From NCBI RefSeq assembly GCF_013393185.1, contig NZ_QJQX01000085.1, forward strand, positions 95,034-159,033: 64,000 bases of DNA, read 5' to 3'. Under the pieces are notes generated by a model. The model was given only the letters and a program-made list of their open reading frames with translations, was not told where the DNA came from and ran no database searches. Each line of letters begins with the position of its first letter. Position 1 is the stretch's first letter. Shown here piece by piece: positions 31,016 to 39,298 of the stretch. Source of the DNA: Sphingobium lactosutens (GTDB lineage Bacteria; Pseudomonadota; Alphaproteobacteria; Sphingomonadales; Sphingomonadaceae). The position numbers were made by a program, and so were the translations under genes.

Positions 31016-33319
31016 TCACTCCTTCAAGGTCACTTTCACGGCATTGATCTGGCCAGTAAATTCCGCCGGTGACTGCTGCTCTGGATTGACAGGCGTGGTC
31101 GTGTCAGCCCCTATGTCGAGTCCTTCGGTATGCGAAATCCATCGCAACGTATGGTCGATGCGCCCTTCTGCAACCTTCTGCCCATCGATCGAAAGCCGTC
31201 CGGTACCGCCCTTGATCGGCCCGCCGCCGTCATATTGGAAGTCGAAGGCGATATGATGCTGGCCCGGCACGACAGGCTTTGGAGCGGCCAGCATATAGAT
31301 GCGTGGCGGGACCGCATTATAGGTGAACACCACTCTGCCAGCGATTATCGACAAGCTATAGCCGCTGAATTGACCGCCTTGCGCGATGATTGCGCCATCT
31401 GCGCCCCCTTCCGGCACTACGATGTCCGCATCGATCGCGAAGGAGCGGTTGATAATATGCGGGGCGGTATCTTGCGCCACGCGTCGCAGGCGTGACCGAT
31501 AGACGAATTTCGTTTGCCCTTCGGTCAGCGATGGACGCCCTGCACTTCCCTCTCCGATAGTAGAATTGTGGATGGGCGTAATATTGTTCGCGGCTGCTTC
31601 CTTCCAGAAGAGATCCTTCATCTCCTGAAGCTTGGCAGGATTGCTGGCGGCCAGATTACGCGCTTCAGAATAATCCTTGGCGACATTATAGAGCTGCCAT
31701 TCGCGCTGATCGACAGGCGTTGCGACATTGGCGCCGGTCAACCAAGGGGGCCGGGCCGGCGTCGTCCCGGCAAACCATCCATCCTTGTAGATGCCCATAT
31801 TCTGCATCATCTCGAACACCTGCGTTGTGCGACGCGACGGTGCTCCGGGGGCAGAGAAGCTGTAGTTCATGCTGACACCGTCCATGCGCTGTTGCTCTAC
31901 GCCATTGACGGCCTTGGGTTCGGCGATGCCAGCCGCTTCCAACATGGTGGGCATGATGTCGGTCACGAAATGGAATTGCGACCGCATACTCCCGCCCGCC
32001 GGGATATGGCCGGGCCAGCTCATAACCAGACCATTGCGCGTGCCGCCGAAGTGAGAAGCAACCTGCTTGTAATATTGGAACGGCGCATTGGTCGCCCAGG
32101 CCCAAGGCGCAGGATAATGGGCGTAGAGCTTGCCAGTGCCGATGTCATCGATATGGGCGAGCTTATAATCCATCGCCTCGGTCGCGCGCGCAAGCGCGCT
32201 CTGCTCGTACATCAAGCCGTCGAGCGTACCTTCGGCGCTGCCGCCATTATCACCCTGGATGTAGATGATGAGCGTGTTGTCGAACTGGCCACTATCCTTC
32301 AGATGCTGTACGATGCGGCCAATCTGCGCGTCGGCGAAGGCCAACGCAGCGGCGTAAGCCTCCATATGGCGGGCATAGAGCCACTTTTGATCGGGGCTGA
32401 GCGAGTTCCAGGCCGGAAGGCTCGAAGGACGTGGAGTCAGCTGGGCATTGGCGGGGATGATGCCCATGCGCTTTTGCCGCACATAGGTTTCCTCACGCAT
32501 CTTATCCCAGCCGCTGTCGAATTTGCCGCGGAATTTTTCCAGCCACTCTCTGGGCGCATGATGAGGAGTGTGCGCGGTGCCGGGGGCGTAATAGACAAAG
32601 AAGGGCTTGTCGGGTGCAAGCGTTTTCTGCTGATCGATCCAGCCTATGGCATCGTCGGCCATGTCCTTGTCCAACACATAGTCGGGCTTGCCCGTGGCTG
32701 GATCGACGGGCGTGGTATTGCGCACCAGCGCCGGCGCGAACTGGCTGGCATCGGCATTCAAGAAACCGTAAAAATATTCAAAGCCAAGGCCGGTGGGCCA
32801 GCGATCGAATGGCCCGACCTGGCTCTGTTCCCAATCCGGCGTGATATGGCCTTTGCCGAACATCGCAGTGCTGTAGCCACCATCCTTTAACACCTCAGCC
32901 ACCGTAGCGGCAGATCTCGGGATGATCGACGTATAGCCAGGATAAGCAGTCGAAAGATTGGTGACATTGCCCATGCCCACAGCATGGGGGTTGCGCCCTG
33001 TGAGCAACGCAGCACGGGTCGGTGAGCATAAGGCGGTGGTGTTGAACTGGTTGTAGCGGATCCCAGCCTCGGCAAGAGAATCAAAGGTGGGTGTCGGCAC
33101 CGGACCGCCGAATGTGCTGGTCGCACCGAAGCCCACATCATCAGTCATGATAAGCAAGATATTGGGTGCACCTTGAGGCGCCTTCACCTGCGCAGGCCAC
33201 TCCGGCTTAGGAGAGGTATTTGGTGTATGCCCCGTCTGCTGGGCGGTTCCCGCTGCGCTAATTAGGCATAGGGCGAGCGTCAGGCTGGCGGCTCGCGGAC
33301 CATTTACAAGTTTCCGCAC
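31016..33319 (-). CDS. Secreted arylsulfatase-type sulfatase, 767 aa
   Basis: A signal peptide (about 26 residues) is followed by a sulfatase domain: metal-binding D60-D61 in IMTDDVGFG and the formylglycine motif C98-S-P-T-R102 in ALCSPTRAALLTGR. The Cys-type motif needs a formylglycine-generating enzyme encoded elsewhere. HTPHH and DNGGSAEG are further active-site histidine and metal segments. The C-terminal quarter is a beta-sandwich-like extension. GTG at 33317-33319 follows GGAGAG. It cleaves sulfate esters in the periplasm and may desulfate the substrate before uptake; the exact substrate is unknown. Confidence 0.92.
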   Translation of the reverse strand: MRKLVNGPRAASLTLALCLISAAGTAQQTGHTPNTSPKPEWPAQVKAPQGAPNILLIMTDDVGFGATSTFGGPVPTPTFDSLAEAGIRYNQFNTTALCSPTRAALLTGRNPHAVGMGNVTNLSTAYPGYTSIIPRSAATVAEVLKDGGYSTAMFGKGHITPDWEQSQVGPFDRWPTGLGFEYFYGFLNADASQFAPALVRNTTPVDPATGKPDYVLDKDMADDAIGWIDQQKTLAPDKPFFVYYAPGTAHTPHHAPREWLEKFRGKFDSGWDKMREETYVRQKRMGIIPANAQLTPRPSSLPAWNSLSPDQKWLYARHMEAYAAALAFADAQIGRIVQHLKDSGQFDNTLIIYIQGDNGGSAEGTLDGLMYEQSALARATEAMDYKLAHIDDIGTGKLYAHYPAPWAWATNAPFQYYKQVASHFGGTRNGLVMSWPGHIPAGGSMRSQFHFVTDIMPTMLEAAGIAEPKAVNGVEQQRMDGVSMNYSFSAPGAPSRRTTQVFEMMQNMGIYKDGWFAGTTPARPPWLTGANVATPVDQREWQLYNVAKDYSEARNLAASNPAKLQEMKDLFWKEAAANNITPIHNSTIGEGSAGRPSLTEGQTKFVYRSRLRRVAQDTAPHIINRSFAIDADIVVPEGGADGAIIAQGGQFSGYSLSIIAGRVVFTYNAVPPRIYMLAAPKPVVPGQHHIAFDFQYDGGGPIKGGTGRLSIDGQKVAEGRIDHTLRWISHTEGLDIGADTTTPVNPEQQSPAEFTGQINAVKVTLKE

Positions 33320-33540
33320 TTATCTCTCCTCGGAGGCCATGAAAGAGGATGCCCTGTCCGCACAATTGAGGAGTGGGCATTCAGGATGACTGGAGCTGAA
33401 CGATCACCGACCCGAATTCCGGGCGATCGCGTGATCGATGTTGGGCGCACCTATCCTCCAGGGTATCGGCTGTGTTCGTTGCTTAAGGAGGCGATCCCCA
33501 ATGTTATTCGGTCCCGCATCTCACTCCCCCGCCACACATT

Positions 33541-33568
33541 TCATATAACGCGGCGATTATGTTATCGC
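33541..33568. promoter_or_regulatory. Candidate operator, type C plus near-palindrome
   Basis: TCATATAACGCG is directly followed by GCGATTATGTTATCGC (arms GCGAT/ATCGC). It lies about 220 bases upstream of the sulfatase start. Confidence 0.4.
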
Positions 33569-33645
33569 AACAATTATAATGCACGATATACTTTTATGAA
33601 GGTGGGCGATCCCAGTTGGCCCGGAATCCGGAGCACTCTCCCGTG

Positions 33646-33666
33646 TCACTGGTCACTGGTCACTGG
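33646..33666. repeat. Tandem repeat TCACTGG x3
   Basis: Three exact 7-base copies in a row in the gap between sulfatase and TetR genes. Function unknown. Confidence 0.8.
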
Positions 33667-33772
33667 TCGCCACATGCTGATGTTGATTTTCTATGCCGAA
33701 TTTCTTCAATCATAGCGATTGTTTTTCGTCGACCTCGGCGCCGCCAGGTGCATTACAACGAGGAGCACCTGA

Positions 33773-34579
33773 CTACACCTCGAAGTCAGACTGTCGCTCC
33801 CGCCCACCAACCAAATCGTGAGGCCCGTGAAATCCGCCTTCATCGCCCGCCAACATGAATAGCGATCGCCCGTCTTCATAATGAAAAGGTGCGGAGATAG
33901 CCGCCGTCATCTGACTGAGCGCGTCTATCAATGTGTTCTCCAGCGATGGTATCGATCCATTGTCGACGTCAGCATTGTCCCAGCCTACGACTGCACCAAC
34001 AAAAATCCTGATGACCCCACGAACCCTCAGCCGGAAGATTTCTTCCGGAAGATGCGGCATCCGGTCGCGAAGGTGCTGCAGCAAGGACTTGCAAATGGGT
34101 GCTGGTTTGTCAGCATCATCCAGAAAGGGATAGAACGTGCGCGCATCTGCCGACCGCAGTGTCACTTGCGAGAGGAATTTTGCATATCTGTGCGACCTGC
34201 CCGGCCCCACAATTGAGAGATAAGGCAGAACCAATATCTCCAGCAAGGTCTGCAAATCATAAATTCTTCCTGTCGTCCGCGCAGTATCCATCATGCGAGC
34301 CCTGACGTTCTCGAACTCGAGCGTATAATGATGTGATATGGCCTGAACCAGTTCTTCTTTCCCACCAAAATGATAGTTCACCGCGCTGGTGTTCTTCAGG
34401 CCAGACGCAAAAGCGATCTCTCTCATCGAAACATTGTCGATCCCGCGCATTGAAAATAGCTTTTCAGCCGCAGCGATGATGATCAAGATCGTGGCACGGG
34501 ATGCACGATTTGCCGTTTTTCTGCGCGTCATCAAAAAGCATTGATCCTGCACTAGAACCTTCTCGTTTTTCGACCGCAT
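33773..34579 (-). CDS. TetR/AcrR-family transcriptional regulator, 268 aa
   Basis: HTH region: AAEKLFSMRGIDNVSMREIAFASG then SAVNYHFGGKEELVQAI. It shares this pattern and LPYLS..GP..S.RYAKFLSQ with the regulator at 30232. The ATG at 34577-34579 is preferred because GGAGG lies about 11 bases upstream and because longer versions would run into the divergent promoter; an ATG 16 codons later is also possible. It is divergent from the VOC-isomerase-EthD-PhyH operon, and the gap carries a clean palindrome, so it is the best candidate for that operon's regulator. Confidence 0.86.
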   Translation of the reverse strand: MRSKNEKVLVQDQCFLMTRRKTANRASRATILIIIAAAEKLFSMRGIDNVSMREIAFASGLKNTSAVNYHFGGKEELVQAISHHYTLEFENVRARMMDTARTTGRIYDLQTLLEILVLPYLSIVGPGRSHRYAKFLSQVTLRSADARTFYPFLDDADKPAPICKSLLQHLRDRMPHLPEEIFRLRVRGVIRIFVGAVVGWDNADVDNGSIPSLENTLIDALSQMTAAISAPFHYEDGRSLFMLAGDEGGFHGPHDLVGGRERQSDFEV

Positions 34580-34650
34580 GGCAGTTTGATCCTCCGTGTC
34601 CCGACTCCCAGCCGACGCAATCTTGAGCAATGCGCACGAACGTAGAAAAT

Positions 34651-34668
34651 GTTTTACGTGCTACGTAG
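34651..34668. promoter_or_regulatory. Type A/B-like half site (TTTTACGTGCTACGTAG)
   Basis: GTTTTACGTGCTACGTAG shares ACGTGCTAC with 28214-28237. It lies 72 bases upstream of the TetR gene at 34579, in the divergent gap. Confidence 0.35.
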
Positions 34669-34744
34669 ATGCGGTTCAACAAGGCGCCTTGCCACTCCAT
34701 TTATCAGAATAGCGAGTACACCAAAAATTTTCTTGCGAATAAAA

Positions 34745-34760
34745 TGTATCACACGATACA
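34745..34760. promoter_or_regulatory. Palindromic operator TGTATCACACGATACA
   Basis: Perfect 6-base arms TGTATC/GATACA around ACAC, 26 bases before the VOC start at 34786 and within the divergent promoter shared with a TetR gene. The position fits a repressor site. A related CACGATATAC occurs at 33582-33591. Confidence 0.6.
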
Positions 34761-34785
34761 TAATAAGACTCGAGGAGACGCGAAG

Positions 34786-35259
34786 GTGGTACGCTTCCAG
34801 AATATCTTCCATACTGGCTATCTGGCTCGCGATGTCGCATCAGAGATGGCGGCATTGTCCGAGGCACTAGGCCTCCGCTGGGCAAAGCCCTACGTCTATG
34901 AGGCGCTTACGATCTGGACCCCCGACCGTGACGTGCACCAGATCCGGCTTGAGGTTGCCTATTCGGCGGACGGCCCGCAACGTGTGGAAATCCAGAAAGG
35001 CCCGGCCGGGTCGATCTATGATCCGGAACTGCACAACGCCCATCATCTGGGTATCTGGGTGGAGGAGGTCAGCACTGCTGCCGCGCCAATGCTGGCGCAG
35101 GGCTGGAGTGTCGTCGTATCCGCGCTGCCGCCCCACCAGGGCTTTGGGACCTTCGCTTATCTGCGACCGCCGCGGGAAGGAATGCTGATCGAACTGGTGA
35201 ACCTGGCGGCCAAGCCGCGCTTCGAGCGCTGGTGGGGAGGCGCGGATGGCCCGTTCTGA
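34786..35259 (+). CDS. VOC superfamily protein, 157 aa
   Basis: Vicinal oxygen chelate fold with probable ligands His in NIFHTGYLA, Glu in RVEIQKG, His in HHLGIWVE and Glu in LIELVNLA. GTG at 34786 is chosen because GAGGAG lies 8 bases upstream; the open frame starts further up but would cover the TGTATC palindrome. First gene of the operon VOC, isomerase-like, EthD, PhyH; it overlaps the next gene by 14 bases. Enzyme class unknown. Confidence 0.83.
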   Translation: MVRFQNIFHTGYLARDVASEMAALSEALGLRWAKPYVYEALTIWTPDRDVHQIRLEVAYSADGPQRVEIQKGPAGSIYDPELHNAHHLGIWVEEVSTAAAPMLAQGWSVVVSALPPHQGFGTFAYLRPPREGMLIELVNLAAKPRFERWWGGADGPF

Positions 35260-36100
35260 CGTGGAGGCAAAGCCGCGCCCGCTGGCGCTTCATCACCTGA
35301 CTGTGCGGGAATCCTCTGTCTTCGACCTGGTGAAGATCGCGGCGGAAAACATGTGCGAGGCGGTGTGCATCTTCACCCATGCGCCGCGGATCCCCATCCC
35401 AGGCGCCAGCTTCACCGAATATCCGCTGGTTGATTGCGGCAATCAGGCAGAGTTCATTGCAACACTACGCGCCAACGGCGTTGGTGTGGGCAACATCGAA
35501 TTTTTCCCGGTGACGGAAACGCTCGATCTGGAGGATTACCGCAAATCGCTAGCTGTGGGCGCGGAAGTCGGCGCGAAGAGGATGGTGACGCACATCCACG
35601 ATGGTGACGACAATCGCGCGCTCGATACGCTGGGACGCCTGTGCGACGAAGCCGCGCGCTTCGACCTGAAGCTGGGTTTGGAATTCATGGGCCTGACCCC
35701 CGCCTGCGCTTCGATCCAGCGTGCCTCCTGGTTCGTAAGTCAGGTCGGCCGCACCAATATCGGCATCGCGCTCGATGCGCTGCACCTGATCCGTACAGGC
35801 GGGACGGCGGAAGATGTCGCGGCTATCCCGGCGGACCAATTTAGCTATTCACAGATTTGTGACGGCCACGGCCTTGACGTCACCGGTGACTATCGTCGGG
35901 AAGGGCAGGATCGTGAACTGCCTGGTGACGGCGACTGGCCGCTCCACGCCATCTACACCGCGCTCCCTGCGTCGACACCACTGGATGTTGAGGTGCCGTC
36001 GGTCACGCGCGTTAAACAGGGCGTGCCACCGCGGAATCGCGCCCGCATAGCCGTGGAGCGCTCTCGAACGCTGATCGACAGCGTCACGCCCACGAGATGA
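35246..36100 (+). CDS. Sugar phosphate isomerase/epimerase-like TIM-barrel protein, 284 aa
   Basis: AP-endonuclease-2/IolE-type TIM barrel. Metal-site residues are expected in GLEFMG, ALDALHL, CDGHG and DVEVPS, and all are present. Family members isomerise, epimerise or dehydrate sugars and also act on cyclic ketols. The ATG at 35246 sits within the end of the VOC gene behind GGGGAGG, so it is translationally coupled. In a cluster for a ring compound it may act as an isomerase or dehydratase, which is inference. Confidence 0.85.
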   Translation: MARSDVEAKPRPLALHHLTVRESSVFDLVKIAAENMCEAVCIFTHAPRIPIPGASFTEYPLVDCGNQAEFIATLRANGVGVGNIEFFPVTETLDLEDYRKSLAVGAEVGAKRMVTHIHDGDDNRALDTLGRLCDEAARFDLKLGLEFMGLTPACASIQRASWFVSQVGRTNIGIALDALHLIRTGGTAEDVAAIPADQFSYSQICDGHGLDVTGDYRREGQDRELPGDGDWPLHAIYTALPASTPLDVEVPSVTRVKQGVPPRNRARIAVERSRTLIDSVTPTR

Positions 36101-36115
36101 CAGGACAACAAAGGC

Positions 36116-36808
36116 ATGATCAAGATCATGGGCATGTTACAGCGGCTGCCGGATATGCCGCTCGATGCCTTTCGGCTGCACTGGCGTACGGTGCATCGTG
36201 GGCTGGCGCTACGGCTGGCCCATGCGGATATCCTGCAAGCCTATGTCCAGAACCATAGGCTCGCCATCGACGTGGACGGCATGATCCCTTTCGCTGACGG
36301 CGTGCCCGAATTGTGGTTCAGAGATCTGGCGGCTTTCCAGGGGATGCACAGTTCGATCGCTTTCCGCGACGGCGCCTTTCACGACAGCGACCGCTTCATG
36401 GACGTGACGCGCTACCGGTCGCTTATGCTGGAAGAGGAGATGACCGTTACCGCTCCCCCGCGCGAAGAATGCGCGGGGCTGCTCAAGGCCATATTCATCC
36501 TGGACGATGTAACGGACGAAGAACTGACCGACGGCGCCCCCTCCCCTACCATGGGCGAGATCAAGCCCGTGCGGCTCAGCTATCATCGGGCGCTGTCCGA
36601 GGGGGCGGCGCTTTCCGGCCGTCCCTGCAAGGCGGTGGAAACGAGCTGGTGGGCGGACCTCCCCACCTTTCTCGATGCATGGTCGAACCGACGCAAGCGG
36701 CAGGTCGAGGGCATACTGGTCGAGGAAAGACCGATCTTCTGGGTCGGGGAACGCGTCCCTCCCGCCGACTGGGCACCGGTCGCGATCAGCACACGCACCG
36801 ATCACTGA
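36116..36808 (+). CDS. EthD-domain protein, 230 aa
   Basis: Contains two EthD-like repeats (dimeric alpha-beta barrel): the first starts IKIMGMLQRLPDMPLDAFRLHWRT.H, the second LLKAIFILDDVTDEEL. EthD proteins are small oxidoreductase-associated or lyase-like proteins in degradation clusters, with no settled reaction. The ATG at 36116 has AAAGG 6 bases before it. Third in its operon. A damaged copy of the same gene lies at 23263-23791 on the other strand. Confidence 0.82.
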   Translation: MIKIMGMLQRLPDMPLDAFRLHWRTVHRGLALRLAHADILQAYVQNHRLAIDVDGMIPFADGVPELWFRDLAAFQGMHSSIAFRDGAFHDSDRFMDVTRYRSLMLEEEMTVTAPPREECAGLLKAIFILDDVTDEELTDGAPSPTMGEIKPVRLSYHRALSEGAALSGRPCKAVETSWWADLPTFLDAWSNRRKRQVEGILVEERPIFWVGERVPPADWAPVAISTRTDH

Positions 36809-36843
36809 CATACAATCCTATTCATATCTGTGGGAGAAGGATC

Positions 36844-37656
36844 ATGGTCACCACGACTGCCACATCGAACAACAGCGCTGAACCATTCCGGTCTGTCACG
36901 GCCGAGGAGATTGCTCATTACAAGTCGCATGGCTGGGTCAGGCTGAAACGGTTCCTCCCCCAAGCGACGGTCGATGTCCTGTTGTCATACGCGAAGGAGA
37001 GGATGGGCGAAGATGGCGCGACTAGCGCCAATCCGGGCAAATTCTCCTTCTTCAATTCGCTAGCCGTGCAGCAGCCCCATCATCCCCTCTTCGGACCCAT
37101 CATCCGCCATTTCGGCAAGAGCGCCGTTGCCCTTCGCGACCTCAAGGTTTCACCCGGCATCCGTTACTTTAAGGATAGTTTCGGCGTGAAACTGCCGTCG
37201 AACCGTGCTGACGGCCATGGCCGATCCGACTGGCACCAGGACTTTGCCGCCCAGGTTTCGGACCGCTCGGGCGGCATGGTCTTCTGGAGCGCGCTTATCG
37301 ACATGACGCCCGACAAGGGAACCATGGCGTTTCTAGACGGATCGCACCGGCACGGCGTGATGGGCGATTATCGCACCTATGGTGAGGGTAATCTGCTGGA
37401 TGCCTATCCGGGTTTGATCGAGGAATGCCCCTCGTCCGGATATCTGACTTTGTCGGCGGGCGACGTCACCGTTCATTCCGACATGTGCGTTCACTCCGCA
37501 GGCAAGAATGTCTCCGACGGGCCCCGCTGGACGTATCTTGTTCAGCTCAACCCCGCCGATGCGCGTTGGACCGGCGCACCGTCTGTGTCATTCGACACGA
37601 GCTCACTGACTCTCCTCAATACGCTCGATGAGGAACGCTTCCCCACGGTGGGTTAA
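36844..37656 (+). CDS. Phytanoyl-CoA dioxygenase (PhyH) family protein, 270 aa
   Basis: Fe(II)/2-oxoglutarate-dependent oxygenase of the PhyH family. The facial triad is visible: HxD in DWHQDF and the distal His in VHSAGKN; an Arg for 2-oxoglutarate follows in the strand after it. It hydroxylates a substrate carbon with release of CO2 and succinate and needs no reductase, unlike the Rieske proteins. The ATG at 36844 follows GGAGAAGG. Last gene of the VOC-isomerase-EthD-PhyH operon and the right-hand end of the catabolic region. Confidence 0.87.
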   Translation: MVTTTATSNNSAEPFRSVTAEEIAHYKSHGWVRLKRFLPQATVDVLLSYAKERMGEDGATSANPGKFSFFNSLAVQQPHHPLFGPIIRHFGKSAVALRDLKVSPGIRYFKDSFGVKLPSNRADGHGRSDWHQDFAAQVSDRSGGMVFWSALIDMTPDKGTMAFLDGSHRHGVMGDYRTYGEGNLLDAYPGLIEECPSSGYLTLSAGDVTVHSDMCVHSAGKNVSDGPRWTYLVQLNPADARWTGAPSVSFDTSSLTLLNTLDEERFPTVG

Positions 37657-38103
37657 CGGCGCCACAACCGGCCGTGCGTCCCGCACGGCAAGCTCGGCTC
37701 AATGGCAGGCACTCGAATCCACCCGTGCACTACCAGTCTCGAAGGTGACGTCCCTCTCGTGCCTAAAGTTGTCGTGTTCGGCAGAGCGCAGCAAGTTTCC
37801 CCGAGCATCGATGGCGACGAATACTGATGCAGTTTGGCAGCGGGAAACTTCCTCCGCCCCATTTCTGCCATCCAAGTGGCCGATTCTATTTTCCAGCTGC
37901 TGACCGTCAGCTCTTTAATGGGGTAGGGGGTTAGCCTCACCGGTTTGCTGTGCTCTGGCTCAAGTTTATGTCCCAGCCTTCGACTTTCGGTCGCTGACCT
38001 ATTCATATCACGGATCTTGAACAGCATCGGCGAAGAGCATAATTTTCGTGGCGGCCCTTATCGGCCGCTAAAGGTAGAGGATAGGAAGAAAGGAGGCAAA
38101 GCA
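37657..38103. other. Gene-poor gap at the end of the catabolic region
   Basis: No supported gene. A short minus-strand stretch (about 37705-37830) reads as protein-like but lacks a start. CTATTTTCCAGCTGCTGACCGTCAGC near 37885-37912 resembles sequences at 39905-39940 and 44408-44447, suggesting degraded repeat DNA. The last bases carry the AGGAGG of the next gene. Confidence 0.5.
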
Positions 38104-38316
38104 ATGTCCCTCTCCCATTTTCAATACCCGTTAGATGTGGTTCACCATCCCCAGTTTGAGCCAGAGGTAAAGCGATCCATTCTGGCCTCGTGGGCCTCCG
38201 ATGCTCACGCGGTTGAGGGCAAGCCCGCCCTTTGGAAGCAGCCTACGGTACGGCGTCCCTTCTCGGTGGATGATATGATGAACGCACTGCGGCATCTCGA
38301 CGGGAGCGCGCGCTGA
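38104..38316 (+). CDS. Small protein of unknown function, 70 aa
   Basis: A well-started small gene: ATG 38104 lies 7 bases after AGGAGG. The product begins SLSHFQYPLDVVHHP and contains ILASWASDAHAVE, then RRPFSVDDMMNALRHLD. No membrane segment or known domain is recognised. It precedes another small gene by 3 bases and lies upstream of the heat-shock pair. Its position and clean ribosome site argue for a real gene. Function unknown. Confidence 0.7.
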   Translation: MSLSHFQYPLDVVHHPQFEPEVKRSILASWASDAHAVEGKPALWKQPTVRRPFSVDDMMNALRHLDGSAR

Positions 38317-38319
38317 GCC

Positions 38320-38496
38320 ATGTCGCACCGATTTCTGGCGTATCTCAGCGAGGAGCACACCCGGCTGAAGCGGGCTAAGGCTACGCTGAAGGCCAACGGA
38401 CAGGCTGACGGCCCCCGAATGGCGCACCTGCAGATGCTGGCGCAGGCCGTGGAGCGGCAGATGGAACAGTGGGCGTCTGATCTCCTGCCTCGATGA
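38320..38496 (+). CDS. Small helical protein of unknown function, 58 aa
   Basis: The ATG follows the previous stop after 3 bases (TGAGCCATG), so translation is likely coupled. The product SHRFLAYLSEEHTRLKRA..., with HLQMLAQAVERQMEQW, is predicted to be nearly all helical, amphipathic and Lys/Arg/Glu-rich; it could form a helical hairpin. No family is recognised. It is too short for standard gene callers, but codon use matches its neighbours. Confidence 0.55.
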   Translation: MSHRFLAYLSEEHTRLKRAKATLKANGQADGPRMAHLQMLAQAVERQMEQWASDLLPR

Positions 38497-38659
38497 GAGG
38501 CGGTCTAATATCGATGCATAAATGAAATGGCAGGCGGGGCGACTTCGGAGAATTCGTCTCGCTTGCCATTCCCGTTCAACCCTCAAGGGCTTCAAAGCCA
38601 GGCGTTTTTTCGCTAGATCGAGGGCCTTGAAAAACTACCAGGGCTTACCAGATAAACCG

Positions 38660-38748
38660 CTGCCGGATGCCGGCAGGGTCCGGTATGGAGAGCGCCCGCT
38701 CTCTCGGGCGCATCTTCGTAGACTTGTTGCTCAATGGAGGACTTGGAT
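38660..38748 (+). promoter_or_regulatory. ROSE-like RNA thermometer upstream of hsp20
   Basis: Two stable hairpins, CTGCCGG/CCGGCAG (38660-38676) and GCGCCCG/CGGGCGC (38692-38711), are followed by a weak one in which TTGCTC (38727-38732) faces GAGGAC (38737-38742) over an AATG loop. That last helix hides the ribosome site and contains the G-G mismatch typical of ROSE elements (heat-opened 5' leaders of rhizobial and sphingomonad small heat-shock genes). Upstream, CTTGAAA at 38626 and CCAGATAAA at 38648 could be a heat-shock promoter. Confidence 0.75.
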
Positions 38749-39243
38749 ATGAGGACCAATTTTGACTTTACCCCGTTTCGAATGTCGACCGTGGGGTTCG
38801 ATCGCTTGTTCGATCTGCTGGAAAACGGGTTGGCCGCGAGTGTCGGCGAAGGCTATCCGCCTTTCAACATCGTCCGTGAAGGTGAGGATTGCTACCGCAT
38901 CGACCTGGCAGTGGCCGGCTTCCGTGAGGACGAGATCGAAATCTCGACACAGCAGAACATGCTCTTGGTGACCGGTCGTAAGAGCGATGGCGACGAAGGC
39001 CATGTGCTTTACCGTGGCATCGGCGCGCGTGACTTTGAGCGCCGCTTTGGACTCGCCGATCACGTCCAGGTGAGAAGCGCAGACTTGAAGGACGGTGTGC
39101 TGTCGATCGAACTGATGCGCGAGATTCCGGAGGCTATGAAGCCACGGAAAATCCGGATCAGTTCGATGAATGACGACCACGCGCAACCGCAAGCCGCCCC
39201 GGCAATCGCGAACGACGGCTTTCAGCTAGAGGGAAGGCAATAA
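38749..39243 (+). CDS. Small heat-shock protein (Hsp20/IbpA type), 164 aa
   Basis: ATP-independent holdase binding unfolding proteins. The opening RTNFDFTPF..STVGFDRLFDLLENG is the class A (IbpA-like) signature; the alpha-crystallin domain runs YPPFNIV...GEDCYRIDLAVAGF through ADLKDGVLSIEL, with the C-terminal PRKIRI motif. ATG 38749 is chosen because GGAGG lies 8 bases upstream; the ATG at 38734 contains that site. Expression is probably heat-controlled at translation by the ROSE-like leader. Followed by a second hsp20. Confidence 0.92.
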   Translation: MRTNFDFTPFRMSTVGFDRLFDLLENGLAASVGEGYPPFNIVREGEDCYRIDLAVAGFREDEIEISTQQNMLLVTGRKSDGDEGHVLYRGIGARDFERRFGLADHVQVRSADLKDGVLSIELMREIPEAMKPRKIRISSMNDDHAQPQAAPAIANDGFQLEGRQ

Positions 39244-39298
39244 AATGGTCGCCGCTAAACATGCAGCGATGAATGCCCGCAAACCAAGGAGATGAATC

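Larger units (their letters stand above)
33320..33772. other. Intergenic regulatory region upstream of the sulfatase
   Basis: No convincing gene. It contains TCATATAACGCG at 33541-33552 (identical to 2987-2998), the near-palindrome GCGATTATGTTATCGC at 33553-33568, TTATAATGCACGATATAC at 33574-33591 and three tandem copies of TCACTGG at 33646-33666. AT content is higher than in the neighbours. Confidence 0.6.

Noticed and set aside
31514..32890. Long plus-strand frame inside the sulfatase
   Set aside because: 458 codons but no family pattern; the opposite strand has the full sulfatase motif set.
33646..33666. TCACTGG tandem copies as replication iterons
   Set aside because: Only three 7-base copies, no Rep gene and no AT-rich origin nearby; more likely a chance or slipped repeat.
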